NCBI GenBank assembly: GCA_945900965.1
Contig: CAMDKM010000024.1
Coordinates: 1 to 47,899, forward strand
Reading direction: 5' to 3'
Source: Bordetella parapertussis
GTDB taxonomy: Bacteria > Pseudomonadota > Gammaproteobacteria > Burkholderiales > JACQAP01
DNA: 47,899 bases
In this document: positions 18,370-26,178 of the stretch, piece after piece
Numbering within the stretch: position 1 is the stretch's first letter
Layout of the letters: the number at the start of each line of letters is the position of its first letter
Made by a program: the position numbers and the translations under genes
The notes under the pieces: generated by a model
Databases searched by the model: none
What the model was told of the DNA's origin: nothing
The model's input: only the letters and a program-made list of their open reading frames with translations

Positions 18370-19275
18370 CTGTTGAGGTTGAGACGCCGAACGCCGATGC
18401 GATGGCTATTTGACTGTGCCCGCCTTGATAGAAGGCATCGGCGATATTCCGATTGCGCTGCGCCTTGGTGGCCGCCCGGCGTGAGGTATACACCGCCAGG
18501 TCGTCGGCCTTCATGGGCGCGTGCAGATGGGACTTGCTCACCTGGGCTTTATGGGCATTGCGGGGTGGTGCCGCGCCCTCTATGCCTGCAAGCTTCTGCA
18601 TCCGGGTAACGAATGCGTTGTCACCCAGGTAAATTTGCTGGCGAAGATGCTCTTCCCATAGCGCGACGCCCTTGCCTTGCGCGACGAATTCGGCGTACTT
18701 GTCGGCAGCTCGCGTGGTGCTCTTGCCCGGGGCGAGTTGAGCATACAAAGGTTGCGCATCCAGCCAGGCGGGTGCCGGCACCAGGCCGACCAGAGCGCGA
18801 TAGCTGCTCCACGCATACGCATCGGGGCGCTTAACCATGCGCGCACGCACCGGATTGAGGTCGACATAGCGACAGACTTCCAGCAAGTAGCTGTCGCGAT
18901 CGACCAGGATGGCCTTAAAGCGGCCTTGGAACAAATGACCGGACATGCTGTGGCGGCGATTGAAATTCTGGGTGTAGACGCCATTGATTTGGCGCATCAG
19001 GCGTGAGAGGTTGGGTTCATCTGTGTGCAGCACAAGATGGTAGTGGTTACCCATCAGGCAGTAGGCCCAGGCCTGTGCGGAGAAGCGTTGCAGGGCGTGG
19101 CCGAGAATTTCGAGGAACCGAGTGCGATCTGTATCGTCATTGGCGATGGGTTCGCGCCGATCACCACGTGCTGTGACGTGGTACACCGCGCCGGGGTATT
19201 CGATACGCAGAGGTCTTACCATGGTGGAAATTTAGCTGACTAAGGGCGGGATTGCAATATGGGAGACCTGACCCC
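18305..19275 (-). mobile_element. REP-associated transposase (RAYT) element with 18-bp inverted ends
   Basis: The element is bounded by GGGGTCAGGTCTCCCATA at 18305-18322 and its exact complement at 19258-19275, enclosing one Y1 transposase gene. Both ends penetrate neighbouring genes: the lipoprotein on the left and a small secreted protein on the right. A solo copy of the 18305-type end is found at 19746. Confidence 0.88.
18329..19222 (-). CDS. REP-associated tyrosine (Y1) transposase
   Basis: A 297-residue IS200-like single-strand transposase. RPLRIEYPGAVYHVTARGD opens the Y1 domain, YCLMGNHYHLVLHT carries the HxH metal pair (here HYH), and LLEVCRYVDLNPVRARMV contains the catalytic Tyr. 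The C-terminal part has a helix-turn-helix region (SQIAIASAFGVSTSTVSRV) that should recognise the element ends. The protein appears full length, so the element may be active. Confidence 0.93.
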   Translation of the reverse strand: MVRPLRIEYPGAVYHVTARGDRREPIANDDTDRTRFLEILGHALQRFSAQAWAYCLMGNHYHLVLHTDEPNLSRLMRQINGVYTQNFNRRHSMSGHLFQGRFKAILVDRDSYLLEVCRYVDLNPVRARMVKRPDAYAWSSYRALVGLVPAPAWLDAQPLYAQLAPGKSTTRAADKYAEFVAQGKGVALWEEHLRQQIYLGDNAFVTRMQKLAGIEGAAPPRNAHKAQVSKSHLHAPMKADDLAVYTSRRAATKAQRNRNIADAFYQGGHSQIAIASAFGVSTSTVSRVVIGFERGEP

Positions 19276-19424
19276 TGGTCAGGAATCATTTCGCAGAGAC
19301 TGATAGAGCTTTTCGGTGCTGGCCTGTTGACCTTTCCCGCCAGGGCAGGCGAGGCCATGCCCAGAACTCCCGCCGCAGTTAATGCGGCAAATAGGGTTAT
19401 CTGTTTCTTAATCGGTGTTTTCAT
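19161..19424 (-). pseudogene. Small secreted protein truncated by RAYT element
   Basis: The start at 19424 has a GGGAG site and a clear signal peptide (MKTPIKKQITLFAALTAAG through SPALAGKVN). Native coding probably ends at about 19276, after SLCEMIPD; the remaining 38 codons read through the element terminal repeat. Thus only about 50 native residues remain. No family recognised. It overlaps the end of the gene upstream by 17 nt, implying an operon. Confidence 0.55.
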
Positions 19425-19668
19425 TGTCGTGACTCCCGGAATGTTGGTTCGGATTGGATGGATTTTTCGTTTCCTTGCTTGACGTTTGGCGCTGTCGAGA
19501 CCGCTTCACGTCACCCGACGGGGAAGACGAACCACGCAAGGCGCTCCAGAGTTCGTCCTTGGTCCGGTAGGGGATCGTCCGGCCGGTTCGTACTTCCTGA
19601 ACCGTGCCGATGACAGTGCCGCCCTGTTGCCGGTATACCTTGACCACGAAACTGTCCGGTTCCTGCAT
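19408..19668 (-). CDS. Small hypothetical protein
   Basis: ATG 19668 follows a perfect AAGGAGG site, giving 86 residues. The first half (MQEPDSFVVKVYRQQGGTVI then GTVQEVRTGRTIPYRTKDEL) looks like a compact beta-fold domain; the second half is a polar, Ser/Lys/Asn-rich tail of low complexity. I do not recognise a family. It is the first gene of a two-gene minus-strand unit with the truncated secreted protein. Confidence 0.65.
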   Translation of the reverse strand: MQEPDSFVVKVYRQQGGTVIGTVQEVRTGRTIPYRTKDELWSALRGSSSPSGDVKRSRQRQTSSKETKNPSNPNQHSGSHDNENTD

Positions 19669-19745
19669 TTGTCCTCCTTTTCGGTGAGGACAATTTAATC
19701 GGCAGGACACTACGTTTCGGCTACGGATGGCGAATTTTACCGGCC

Positions 19746-19812
19746 GGGGTCAGGTCTCCCATATCTCAATCAAACCTCCCCCCGCTCAAACCCGATCATC
19801 ACGCGGCTTACC
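19746..19812 (-). mobile_element. Solo end of a second RAYT element
   Basis: GGGGTCAGGTCTCCCATATC and the following about 45 nt match the end of the complete element, including codons for the transposase C terminus SRVMIGFERGEV. The rest is missing, so this is a remnant. It ends just before the VapBC promoter. Confidence 0.8.
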
Positions 19813-19828
19813 GTATGGTTGTCGTGAA

Positions 19829-19857
19829 TTGACGTCCCGTACAGAAATCTGTATCTT
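19829..19857 (+). promoter_or_regulatory. VapBC promoter with internal palindromic operator
   Basis: TTGACG (19829-19834) and TATCTT (19852-19857) are 17 nt apart. A perfect palindrome, TACAGAAATCTGTA (19840-19853), lies between and over them, as expected for autorepression by the antitoxin complex. The predicted transcription start coincides with the ATG at 19864, and no ribosome site is present, so the message may be leaderless. Confidence 0.62.
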
Positions 19858-19863
19858 TGCATC

Positions 19864-20109
19864 ATGAAAACCACGCTCGATATCAATGATTCTCTGCTGG
19901 CCAGCGCCAAGGCGCTGGCTGCGCGGCAGCAGACCACGCTGACCAGGCTGATCGAGGAGGGTTTGCAGTTGCGTCTGCGCTCTTCTCCACCTCCGCGGAC
20001 AACTGGCAGGCGCAAGCTCCCTGTTTATAAGGGGCGTGGCGGTCTGGCGGCCGGGATCAATCCGCTCAGTAACAAGTCGATGCTGGAAGCTGCCGGCGAT
20101 GACGCCTGA
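19864..20109 (+). CDS. vapB: VapB-type antitoxin
   Basis: An 81-residue antitoxin. The N-terminal MKTTLDINDSLLASAKALAA is a ribbon-helix-helix DNA-binding region of the DUF2191 sort, then LTRLIEEGLQLRLR, and a flexible tail that should block the toxin. The stop overlaps the toxin start by 11 nt. It lacks a Shine-Dalgarno sequence; see the promoter entry. Type II pairing with the PIN toxin is clear from order and overlap. Confidence 0.88.
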   Translation: MKTTLDINDSLLASAKALAARQQTTLTRLIEEGLQLRLRSSPPPRTTGRRKLPVYKGRGGLAAGINPLSNKSMLEAAGDDA

Positions 20110-20536
20110 TGTAAACGTTTTGGTCGCGGCATCGCGGGCTGATCATCCGCATCACAAGCTGGCTTATGCGTGTCTGGACGAGGCGGTCGTGGCTTGCGCG
20201 CAGGGCGGGAGTTTGAAACTCATGCCCATGGTGGTCGCCAGTTTTCTGCGGCTCGTGACCAGTGCGAAAGTTTTCGTCAAACCAACGCCCGTGGAAGATG
20301 CAACCGGATTCGTCGACGCTTTGCTCACGATTCCCGGCGTGGAGATGCCTTCGGTGGGCGTCGAGTGGCCGATGCTGCGGCAGTTATGCGTTACCAAAAA
20401 GCTCGGCGCAAACGATATTCCCGATGCCTGGCTCGCGGCGGTGGTGATTCAACTGGGAGAACATCTGGTTACCCTGGACGCCGATTTCAAAAAACTGCTG
20501 GGCCGTACACAAGTTACAGTGCTGGTTCCCGCGTGA
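20099..20536 (+). CDS. vapC: VapC-type PIN-domain ribonuclease toxin
   Basis: A 145-residue PIN ribonuclease. Acidic residues expected to bind Mg are Asp in MTPDVNVLVAASRADHPHH (residue 4), Asp in ANDIPDAWLAAVVIQ and Asp in LVTLDADFKKL. ATG 20099 overlaps the antitoxin end, the usual translationally coupled start; an in-frame upstream GTG at 20036 lies inside the antitoxin and is rejected. Targets are probably tRNA or rRNA as in characterised VapC proteins, but this is inferred. Confidence 0.9.
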   Translation: MTPDVNVLVAASRADHPHHKLAYACLDEAVVACAQGGSLKLMPMVVASFLRLVTSAKVFVKPTPVEDATGFVDALLTIPGVEMPSVGVEWPMLRQLCVTKKLGANDIPDAWLAAVVIQLGEHLVTLDADFKKLLGRTQVTVLVPA

Positions 20537-20608
20537 GGGAGCAGGCGTTCAAAGGCACGCAGCGTGCCTGAACTAAGCGCAATATTAGGAATTCGACAAG
20601 GAAAGAAC

Positions 20609-22285
20609 ATGCACGATCTGATTATCGACAACGCCACAATTTACGACGGCCTGGGCGGCGCACCGCGGCAGGGCAGTATTTCAGTGGCTAATGGGCGCAT
20701 CGCGGAAACCGGCAAGGTCACCGGTGAGGCGCGCACCCGCATCGACGCCAGGGGGCTGGCGCTGATGCCGGGCATCATCGATACTCACACGCATTACGAC
20801 GCGCAGATTACCTGGGACCCGTTTGTTAATCCCTCGCCTGCGCTGGGCGTGACCACTGTCGTCATGGGCAATTGCGGCTTCACCATCGCGCCCTGCCGGC
20901 CGGCAGATCGCGATCTGACCATGCGCAATCTGACGCACGTCGAAGGCATGTCGCTGGACGCCCTGCGCGCCGGCATCGACTGGGGCTTCGAGTCCTATCC
21001 GCAATATTTGGACATGCTGGAGAAAAAAGGCGTCGGGCCGAATGTGGCGTGTTTTGTCGGGCACTCCAGCGTGCGCACTTTCGTTCTCGGCGCGGATGCG
21101 CCCAAGCGTGCCGCCACGGCCGATGAAGTCAAAACCATGCGCAAGATCATCTCCGAGGCGATGGAGGCGGGCGCAGCAGGATTTGCCACCACGCGATCCG
21201 GTCAGCACAACGGCGAGGCCGGTATTCCAATGCCCTCGCGCTTGGCCGACGATCACGAAATGACGACCTTGTCCGCGGCGCTGCGCGATGCTGGCAAGGG
21301 CTTGCTGATGATGACCAAGGCGGCCGATACGCCGGTGCCGTGGATCGAAAAATTGTGTGAGGCTGCCAACCGGCCCTATCTGGTTGCCGCGCTCCTGCAT
21401 TCCAATCTCGCCCCGGAAGCCACGTTCGAAGACCTCGACAATATCCGTGCGGCCCGCAAGCGCGGTAACCGCATGTACGGGGCGGTGTCGCCCTGTCCGC
21501 TGAATTTCGAGTTCACGATGCACGAGCCTTATGTGTTCGAGGGTCTGCGTGTGTGGCAGGCGTTGATGTCCATGGACGTGAAGTCCTTCAGCCGGACACT
21601 CGCCGATAAAGCCTGGCGCGATAAGTTAAAAAAAGAACTGGAAGAGCGCAGCCGGCGCATGTTTACCGGCGAATGGAACAAGGCCCATGTTGCCCAGGTG
21701 GCAGATCCAAAACATGCTGCCTATGAAGGCAAATCGATTGCTGCGTTGGCGAAAGAGGCGGGCGCGCATCCGGTGGATTTCATGCTCGACCTGGCCCTGG
21801 AAGAAAACCTCGACACCATGTTTACTGCCACGCTGCTCAACTCCGACGAGGATGCCGTGGGAAAAATGATGTGCGACGACAACGCCATCGTTTCACTCTC
21901 GGATGCCGGTGCGCACCTGACCTTCTTGTGCGATGCTGGTTTCGGCCTGCATGTGCTGGGGCACTGGGTGCGCGAGAAGAAGCTCATGCCGCTGGAACAT
22001 GCAGTGCGCAAGCTCACCTCCGAACCGGCTGCGCTATTCGGCATGAGGGATCGCGGTAGCATCGCGGTGGGGGGACCTGCCGACTTGTTGTTGTTCGATC
22101 CGAAAACCGTCGGGCGTGGGCCTTCCAGCCGGGTGTTCGACCTCCCGGCGGGTGGCTCCCGATTGACTACACCGGCGACCGGCGTACACGGGGTTTGGAT
22201 CAACGGTCGGCGCGTTGCCGACGCGGATGGCCTCATCAAAGATGCGCCCAAAGCAGGGCGGGTGTTGAGGGAATTTGCCGCCTGA
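20609..22285 (+). CDS. D-aminoacylase / N-acyl-D-amino-acid deacylase family amidohydrolase
   Basis: A 558-residue amidohydrolase. The TIM-barrel metal site begins with GIIDTHTHYDAQ; further landmarks are TTVVMGNCGFTIAPCRP, GHSSVRTF, and SDAGAHLTFLCDAGFG with the catalytic Asp. The C terminus refolds into the beta-sandwich (GRGPSSRVFDLPAGG, GVWINGRRV). ATG 20609 follows AAGGAAAG; upstream in-frame GTG 20564 is less likely. The family hydrolyses N-acyl-D-amino acids or related amides and hydantoin-like compounds, and the exact substrate cannot be read. Its neighbours give no pathway context. Confidence 0.9.
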   Translation: MHDLIIDNATIYDGLGGAPRQGSISVANGRIAETGKVTGEARTRIDARGLALMPGIIDTHTHYDAQITWDPFVNPSPALGVTTVVMGNCGFTIAPCRPADRDLTMRNLTHVEGMSLDALRAGIDWGFESYPQYLDMLEKKGVGPNVACFVGHSSVRTFVLGADAPKRAATADEVKTMRKIISEAMEAGAAGFATTRSGQHNGEAGIPMPSRLADDHEMTTLSAALRDAGKGLLMMTKAADTPVPWIEKLCEAANRPYLVAALLHSNLAPEATFEDLDNIRAARKRGNRMYGAVSPCPLNFEFTMHEPYVFEGLRVWQALMSMDVKSFSRTLADKAWRDKLKKELEERSRRMFTGEWNKAHVAQVADPKHAAYEGKSIAALAKEAGAHPVDFMLDLALEENLDTMFTATLLNSDEDAVGKMMCDDNAIVSLSDAGAHLTFLCDAGFGLHVLGHWVREKKLMPLEHAVRKLTSEPAALFGMRDRGSIAVGGPADLLLFDPKTVGRGPSSRVFDLPAGGSRLTTPATGVHGVWINGRRVADADGLIKDAPKAGRVLREFAA

Positions 22286-22340
22286 AACAGCACGCCGGAA
22301 TGGATCGCGTGACGGCAAGCCCGAGTTGCGTGCGCTACCT

Positions 22341-23666
22341 CTAGCCCGCAACAGGGGACGCGCCGGAAGGAAAGCGCACTCTTACCAGCAGTCCGGTGCT
22401 GTTTTCCGCTGCGTGTAATGTCACGCTGGCGCCATGGCGTAACGCGACACTTTTGACAATGGCCAGGCCGATGCCGCTGCCGGATTCCTTGGACTCCGTG
22501 CGCCGATAAAAGCGATCGAAGACACGTTCCCGATCCGCTTCCGGAATGCCTGGTCCGGTGTCGCTGATTTCCAGCAATGCTTCCTGATCGTGGAGAGAAA
22601 TCGACACGTCAATTTTTCCCTGCTCGGGTGTATAGCGAATGGCGTTATTGACCAGATTGCCGATCATGGCCCGCAGGCCTTCCGCATCGCCCAAGAGGCG
22701 AATCGGGTCGTTTCGGGTCAGGCCGAGGTCGATTTGTTTGGCCTGAGCAAGCATGGCCTGTTCGATGACAACTTCGCGGGCGACTAGCGATAAATCCACG
22801 ATTTCCGGCTTGCGCGCGACGCCGCCGAGTTCGTTGCGCGCCAGGGTGAGCAATTGATTGACAAGATGGCTGCAACGGGCCAGCCCGGTTCGCATCAGTT
22901 CGAAAGCCGCGCGCTGCTCGTCGGGGTCGCGGGCGCGTTCGGCGAGCTGCATCTGCAAATGCAGCGCGGTCAACGGCGTACGCAGCTCGTGCGCCGCATC
23001 GGCCGTAAAGGCGCGCTGCGTTTCGATGGCGCGCGCGAGCCGGCCGAGCAGGTTGTTGAGTTCGCCGACCATGGGTTGAAGTTCCGCGGGCAAACGCGAC
23101 TCGCCAAAAGGTGCCAGAGAGTTGTGGTCGCGGCGCATGAGGTCCCGGGCCAGTGCGTCGAGCGGCGACATTCCACGGCTGACCGTTATCCAGATCAGCA
23201 GCGCCATGATTGGCAACAAGGCAACAAAAGGCGTAACGGTTTTCAGCGCCAGACGTGCCGCCCGATTTTGGCGGACCGCAATCGGCTGCGCAATCTGGAT
23301 GTTCAGGCCTTCATCGGACAACAAGAAAACGCGCCAGAGTTTGCCGTCGTGGGCGAGCGTTTGAAACCCCGGGCGAGGGTCCTGAGGGAGGCCCGCCTGG
23401 GCGTGCGAGGAGTACAGCCTGGTCTGTTTGGGATCCCATATCTGGATGACAAAATCGTATTCCGCTTCTTCTTCCAAGGTCCCAAGAATGTCCTGATCCT
23501 CGAACGGCTGATCGCGAAGGGTCAGTGCGATCTGCTTGAGGTGATAGTCAAAAATCTGGTTTGCCTCGTCATGTGCGGTCTGGTAGACCAAATATGCGGC
23601 AGAGATGCCGGCGGTGATGAGGGCCAGCAGTAGCCAAAGAAGCAGGCGGCCGCGAATCGACGTCAC
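22341..23666 (-). CDS. Sensor histidine kinase, QseC/PmrB-like
   Basis: A 441-residue inner-membrane kinase. Transmembrane helices at about 8-28 and 143-163 bracket a periplasmic sensor of about 115 residues. A HAMP-like stretch follows, then the H-box FTADAAHELRTPLTALHLQ with phospho-acceptor His226, an N-box LVNNAIRYT, and G-boxes DTGPGIP and GSGIGLAIVKSV. The start overlaps the regulator stop by 4 nt, so the two are co-translated. Subfamily is inferred from the short sensor and the partner; the signal is unknown. Confidence 0.92.
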   Translation of the reverse strand: MTSIRGRLLLWLLLALITAGISAAYLVYQTAHDEANQIFDYHLKQIALTLRDQPFEDQDILGTLEEEAEYDFVIQIWDPKQTRLYSSHAQAGLPQDPRPGFQTLAHDGKLWRVFLLSDEGLNIQIAQPIAVRQNRAARLALKTVTPFVALLPIMALLIWITVSRGMSPLDALARDLMRRDHNSLAPFGESRLPAELQPMVGELNNLLGRLARAIETQRAFTADAAHELRTPLTALHLQMQLAERARDPDEQRAAFELMRTGLARCSHLVNQLLTLARNELGGVARKPEIVDLSLVAREVVIEQAMLAQAKQIDLGLTRNDPIRLLGDAEGLRAMIGNLVNNAIRYTPEQGKIDVSISLHDQEALLEISDTGPGIPEADRERVFDRFYRRTESKESGSGIGLAIVKSVALRHGASVTLHAAENSTGLLVRVRFPSGASPVAG

Positions 23667-24325
23667 TGAGGCGCCGCGACGAAGTAACCGACGCCGCGCA
23701 GGTTACGGATCCACTCGCTGCCCAGTTTTTTGCGCAAATTGTGAATATGGACTTCCACGGCGTTGCTTTCGACCTCTTCTCCCCAGCCGTAGAGGCGTTC
23801 TTCGATTTGCACTCGCGAAAGCACGGTACCGGGGTGTTCCGCCAGGGCATGCAACAGGGCAAATTCGCGATGGGAAAGAGGCAGATCCCGACCTCCCAGC
23901 GTTACGCGATGGGTGGCAGGGTCCAGGATCAGCTCGCCAAGTGTCACGAGGGGCTCGGCGCGGCCGCCCCGGCGTCTTTGCAGGGCGCGAATGCGGGCCG
24001 CCAGCTCGTCCAGATCGAAGGGCTTGGTGACATAGTCATCGGCGCCGGCGTCCAGGCCTTCGATTCGATGGTCGATTGCGTCGCGCGCGGTCACAATAAT
24101 GACCGGCACCGCGTTGCCTTTCTGACGAAGGGATTTCAAGACTTCCAGGCCTGCCTTGTGCGGTAGTCCCAGATCGAGCAACACCATTTCATAGGGCTCC
24201 ATCGACAATGCGTGTTCGGCGGCGTTGCCTTCCCGGACCCAGTTCACGGTATGACCTTCCTGCCGAAGGCCCAGTCGCAGGCTCTCACCAATCATGGCAT
24301 CGTCTTCTATAAGGAGCAGGCGCAT
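23663..24325 (-). CDS. OmpR-family response regulator, QseB/PmrA-like
   Basis: A 220-residue regulator. The receiver has acidic pocket E7-D8-D9, phospho-acceptor Asp51 in LLDLGLP, Thr79 and Lys101 in the switch. The C-terminal winged helix contains LSHREFALLHALAEHPGTVL and NAVEVHIHNLRKKLG recognition helix, ending RGVGYFV. QseB, PmrA and related regulators bind CTTAA-type direct repeats, exactly the boxes found upstream of the two small secreted proteins next door, which are therefore probable targets. Confidence 0.94.
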   Translation of the reverse strand: MRLLLIEDDAMIGESLRLGLRQEGHTVNWVREGNAAEHALSMEPYEMVLLDLGLPHKAGLEVLKSLRQKGNAVPVIIVTARDAIDHRIEGLDAGADDYVTKPFDLDELAARIRALQRRRGGRAEPLVTLGELILDPATHRVTLGGRDLPLSHREFALLHALAEHPGTVLSRVQIEERLYGWGEEVESNAVEVHIHNLRKKLGSEWIRNLRGVGYFVAAPQ

Positions 24326-24419
24326 GGAAACCCGATATCAGCGGATAAGAACAGTCTTGGCTGCCTTTATTGTAGGCATCTTAGCTTGCCGATGTTATGG
24401 AATACCGGCGAGCACCAAC

Positions 24420-24454
24420 AAAAAACGGACGCGGGGAACTACCCCCGCGTCCGT
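24420..24454 (-). terminator. Rho-independent terminator of small Asr-like gene 1
   Basis: ACGGACGCGGGG (24425-24436) pairs with CCCCGCGTCCGT (24443-24454); on the minus strand a T-run follows. The second paralogue has a related terminator. Confidence 0.9.
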
Positions 24455-24472
24455 CAGTTGAAGAAATCCTGC

Positions 24473-24694
24473 TTAGTTCTTGGCGGGTTCGGCGGCTTTC
24501 TTGTTGCGCTTCTTGCCCGATTTCTTCACAACCGACTTTTCGGCGGGTTTCGCGTCTGCGGCCGCGGTGGTGGTCGAGTTGGCTGCCGTTGCGGCCGGTG
24601 CCGCGGTGGCAGCGGGCTCGTCCTTGGCAAAAACGCTCAGGCTGGCGGCCGAAAAGGCCAACATCGCTGCGGAGATCAAAATTTTCTTCATCAT
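24473..24694 (-). CDS. Small secreted Ala/Lys-rich protein, acid-shock-protein-like (copy 1)
   Basis: A 73-residue protein: signal peptide MMKKILISAAMLAFSAASLS ending VFAKD, then an Ala/Thr-rich middle and a Lys-rich C terminus ending KKAAEPAKN. Composition and size resemble Asr-type periplasmic acid-shock proteins, but homology is not proven. A GAGGAA site precedes the ATG. It is paralogous to the gene at 25084-25299, sharing signal, C-terminal AEPAKN, upstream box, leader hairpin and terminator. Confidence 0.8.
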   Translation of the reverse strand: MMKKILISAAMLAFSAASLSVFAKDEPAATAAPAATAANSTTTAAADAKPAEKSVVKKSGKKRNKKAAEPAKN

Positions 24695-24722
24695 GGCTTT
24701 TTCCTCATAGGTTAATGGGTGT

Positions 24723-24749
24723 CACGGCTATTGAATTTGATTTGCCGTG
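24723..24749 (-). other. Leader hairpin of small Asr-like gene 1
   Basis: CACGGC (24723-24728) and GCCGTG (24744-24749) can pair in the untranslated leader. The second paralogue has the same CACGG...CCGTG arrangement at the same distance, so the structure seems conserved. Confidence 0.45.
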
Positions 24750-24772
24750 CCGGGGATACTGGGGCACGCAGA

Positions 24773-24789
24773 CTTAACACAAACTTAAG
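24773..24789 (-). promoter_or_regulatory. CTTAA direct-repeat box, regulator site 1
   Basis: CTTAACACAAACTTAAG has two CTTAA half-sites 11 nt apart, the layout of PmrA/QseB-type binding sites. It lies 79 nt upstream of small gene 1. Confidence 0.65.
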
Positions 24790-25029
24790 CCGTCAAATGG
24801 CCGTCAAGGTTTGGTTGCCAGGGTGGCTCCGGCCAACTTGCTGTCCCGTACCCAATCCATGCGCAGACCTTACTGACGAAGCGCCCGAGTCCGGCTTGCG
24901 CCGTCCACTACCTCGTCACCTCGCTTTCATCCCGGGGTACTCGCGTTGGCGTCGGACCGAATTCGTCGATCACCAACATAGCAGTTGTCCATTGCCGGTG
25001 AGAGTCGCCTCAAAGCGGTTGCCGCAAAT
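24790..25029. other. Spacer between the two small paralogues
   Basis: Apart from the box on its left and the terminator on its right, this stretch holds no credible gene, repeat or structure that I can see. Confidence 0.4.
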
Positions 25030-25064
25030 GGAAACGGACACGGAAGGTTTACCCCCGCGTCCGT
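25030..25064 (-). terminator. Terminator of small Asr-like gene 2
   Basis: ACGGACACGG (25034-25043) pairs with CCGCGTCCGT (25055-25064) with one mismatch; the following T-tract is short. The sequence is clearly related to the terminator of copy 1. Confidence 0.75.
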
Positions 25065-25083
25065 TAACACCAGAGGATAGTGT

Positions 25084-25299
25084 TTAGTTCTTTGCCGGCT
25101 CGGCTGTCTTGTGGTCGCGCATCTTCCTGCTGATTCTTTTCTTCTTCGCGTGCTTATCGACGGAACTGGCGTCGGCAACATGGCTGCCGTAGGCAGCCTT
25201 TGCGGCAGGCGTCTTGGCCTCTTCCTTGGCGTAAGTCGTGATGCAGGCAGCAGAAAGGGCCATCATCATTGCGGAAATCAAGATTTGCTTCTTGCTCAT
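25084..25299 (-). CDS. Small secreted Lys-rich protein, acid-shock-protein-like (copy 2)
   Basis: A 71-residue paralogue of copy 1: signal peptide MSKKQILISAMMMALSAACI to TTYAKE, a short Ala region and a strongly basic C terminus (HAKKKRISRKMRDHKTAEPAKN is the end). The middle has diverged, losing the Ala/Thr repeats and gaining more Lys/Arg. TGAGGT precedes the ATG. Duplication included the promoter box and terminator, which suggests shared regulation by the adjacent two-component system. Confidence 0.78.
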   Translation of the reverse strand: MSKKQILISAMMMALSAACITTYAKEEAKTPAAKAAYGSHVADASSVDKHAKKKRISRKMRDHKTAEPAKN

Positions 25300-25380
25300 G
25301 GGCTATACCTCAAAGAGTGAAGGGAATCACGGCTGCCAACCAGTGGACTTACCGTGCCCGCACATGATGAGATACCAAGA

Positions 25381-25397
25381 CTTAAAGCACACTTAAG
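25381..25397 (-). promoter_or_regulatory. CTTAA direct-repeat box, regulator site 2
   Basis: CTTAAAGCACACTTAAG repeats the architecture of site 1: half-sites 11 nt apart, 82 nt before the start of small gene 2, with a TATCTC-like -10 a few nt downstream on the minus strand. Confidence 0.65.
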
Positions 25398-25511
25398 CCT
25401 CGAATTGCCCGTTCACACTTCAATTTTCCCGCTTATTAAGGCAGACAGATTGGACTGTTTCTTGACGTTCACTCTCGGGCGGATCGGCAAGGCGCCCTGG
25501 TCGTCCGCCCA

Positions 25512-26063
25512 TCACGGTTTCTCGGCCAGTAGTTTCTCGATCTGGCTGACAATTTCCGCGCTCTCGGGTTTGGTGCGAGCCGAGTAACTGAAGGCTTTTT
25601 CGCCATCGCGGGAAAGCAGATATTTGTGAAAATTCCACTCCGGCGCCTCGCCGGTCTTGCGTATCAGCCCCGCAATCACGGGGTTGGCTTTGCCTTCCAC
25701 GACGCTGGTTTTTTCCATCATCGGGAATTTCACGCCATAGGTCAGTTCGCAGAATTCCTTGATTTCCTTGCTGCTGCCCGGCTCCTGGGCACCGAAGTCA
25801 TTGGCGGGAAAACCAACCACCACCAGGCCCTTGTCCTTGTATTTTTCGAAGAGCGATTCCAGCCCTTTGTACTGGGGCGTATTGCCGCAGTAACTGGCGG
25901 TATTGACCGCCAGTATCACTTTGCCGGCGAAGTCGCAGAGATTGACGGTCTGGCCATCAAGGTTTTTCATCTGGTGATTGAGCAGGTCGGGGCAAGCCAT
26001 GGTTACCTCGCTGGAAAGGGTGAGGAAAGTCAGTAGGGAGAACAGCAAAATGCTTCGCGTCAT
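25512..26063 (-). CDS. Periplasmic glutathione peroxidase (thioredoxin-type)
   Basis: A 183-residue peroxidase that reduces hydroperoxides. A signal peptide (first about 23 residues, ending VTMA) implies export. The catalytic tetrad is intact: Cys59 in NTASYCGN, Gln93 in GAQEPG, and Trp143-Asn144 in EWNFHKYLL. The GFPANDFG loop is standard. It is divergent from the UMF1 transporter. Because it is a cysteine enzyme probably in the periplasm, thioredoxin-like donors are more likely than glutathione; this is inference. Confidence 0.93.
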   Translation of the reverse strand: MTRSILLFSLLTFLTLSSEVTMACPDLLNHQMKNLDGQTVNLCDFAGKVILAVNTASYCGNTPQYKGLESLFEKYKDKGLVVVGFPANDFGAQEPGSSKEIKEFCELTYGVKFPMMEKTSVVEGKANPVIAGLIRKTGEAPEWNFHKYLLSRDGEKAFSYSARTKPESAEIVSQIEKLLAEKP

Positions 26064-26178
26064 GATCGAGACTCCGGCAGTTCAGGGTATTTGCGGATAA
26101 TATCGCGTCCTGCAGTGCTTGGGCGGCGCAATTTTGAATCGGGATATCCCCATTGACACGCCCGACCGGCGCGAAATC

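Noticed and set aside
25476-25511. Terminator for the glutathione peroxidase gene
   Set aside because: GGGCGGA and TCCGCCC can pair, but the loop is long and there is no T-run, so support is too weak.
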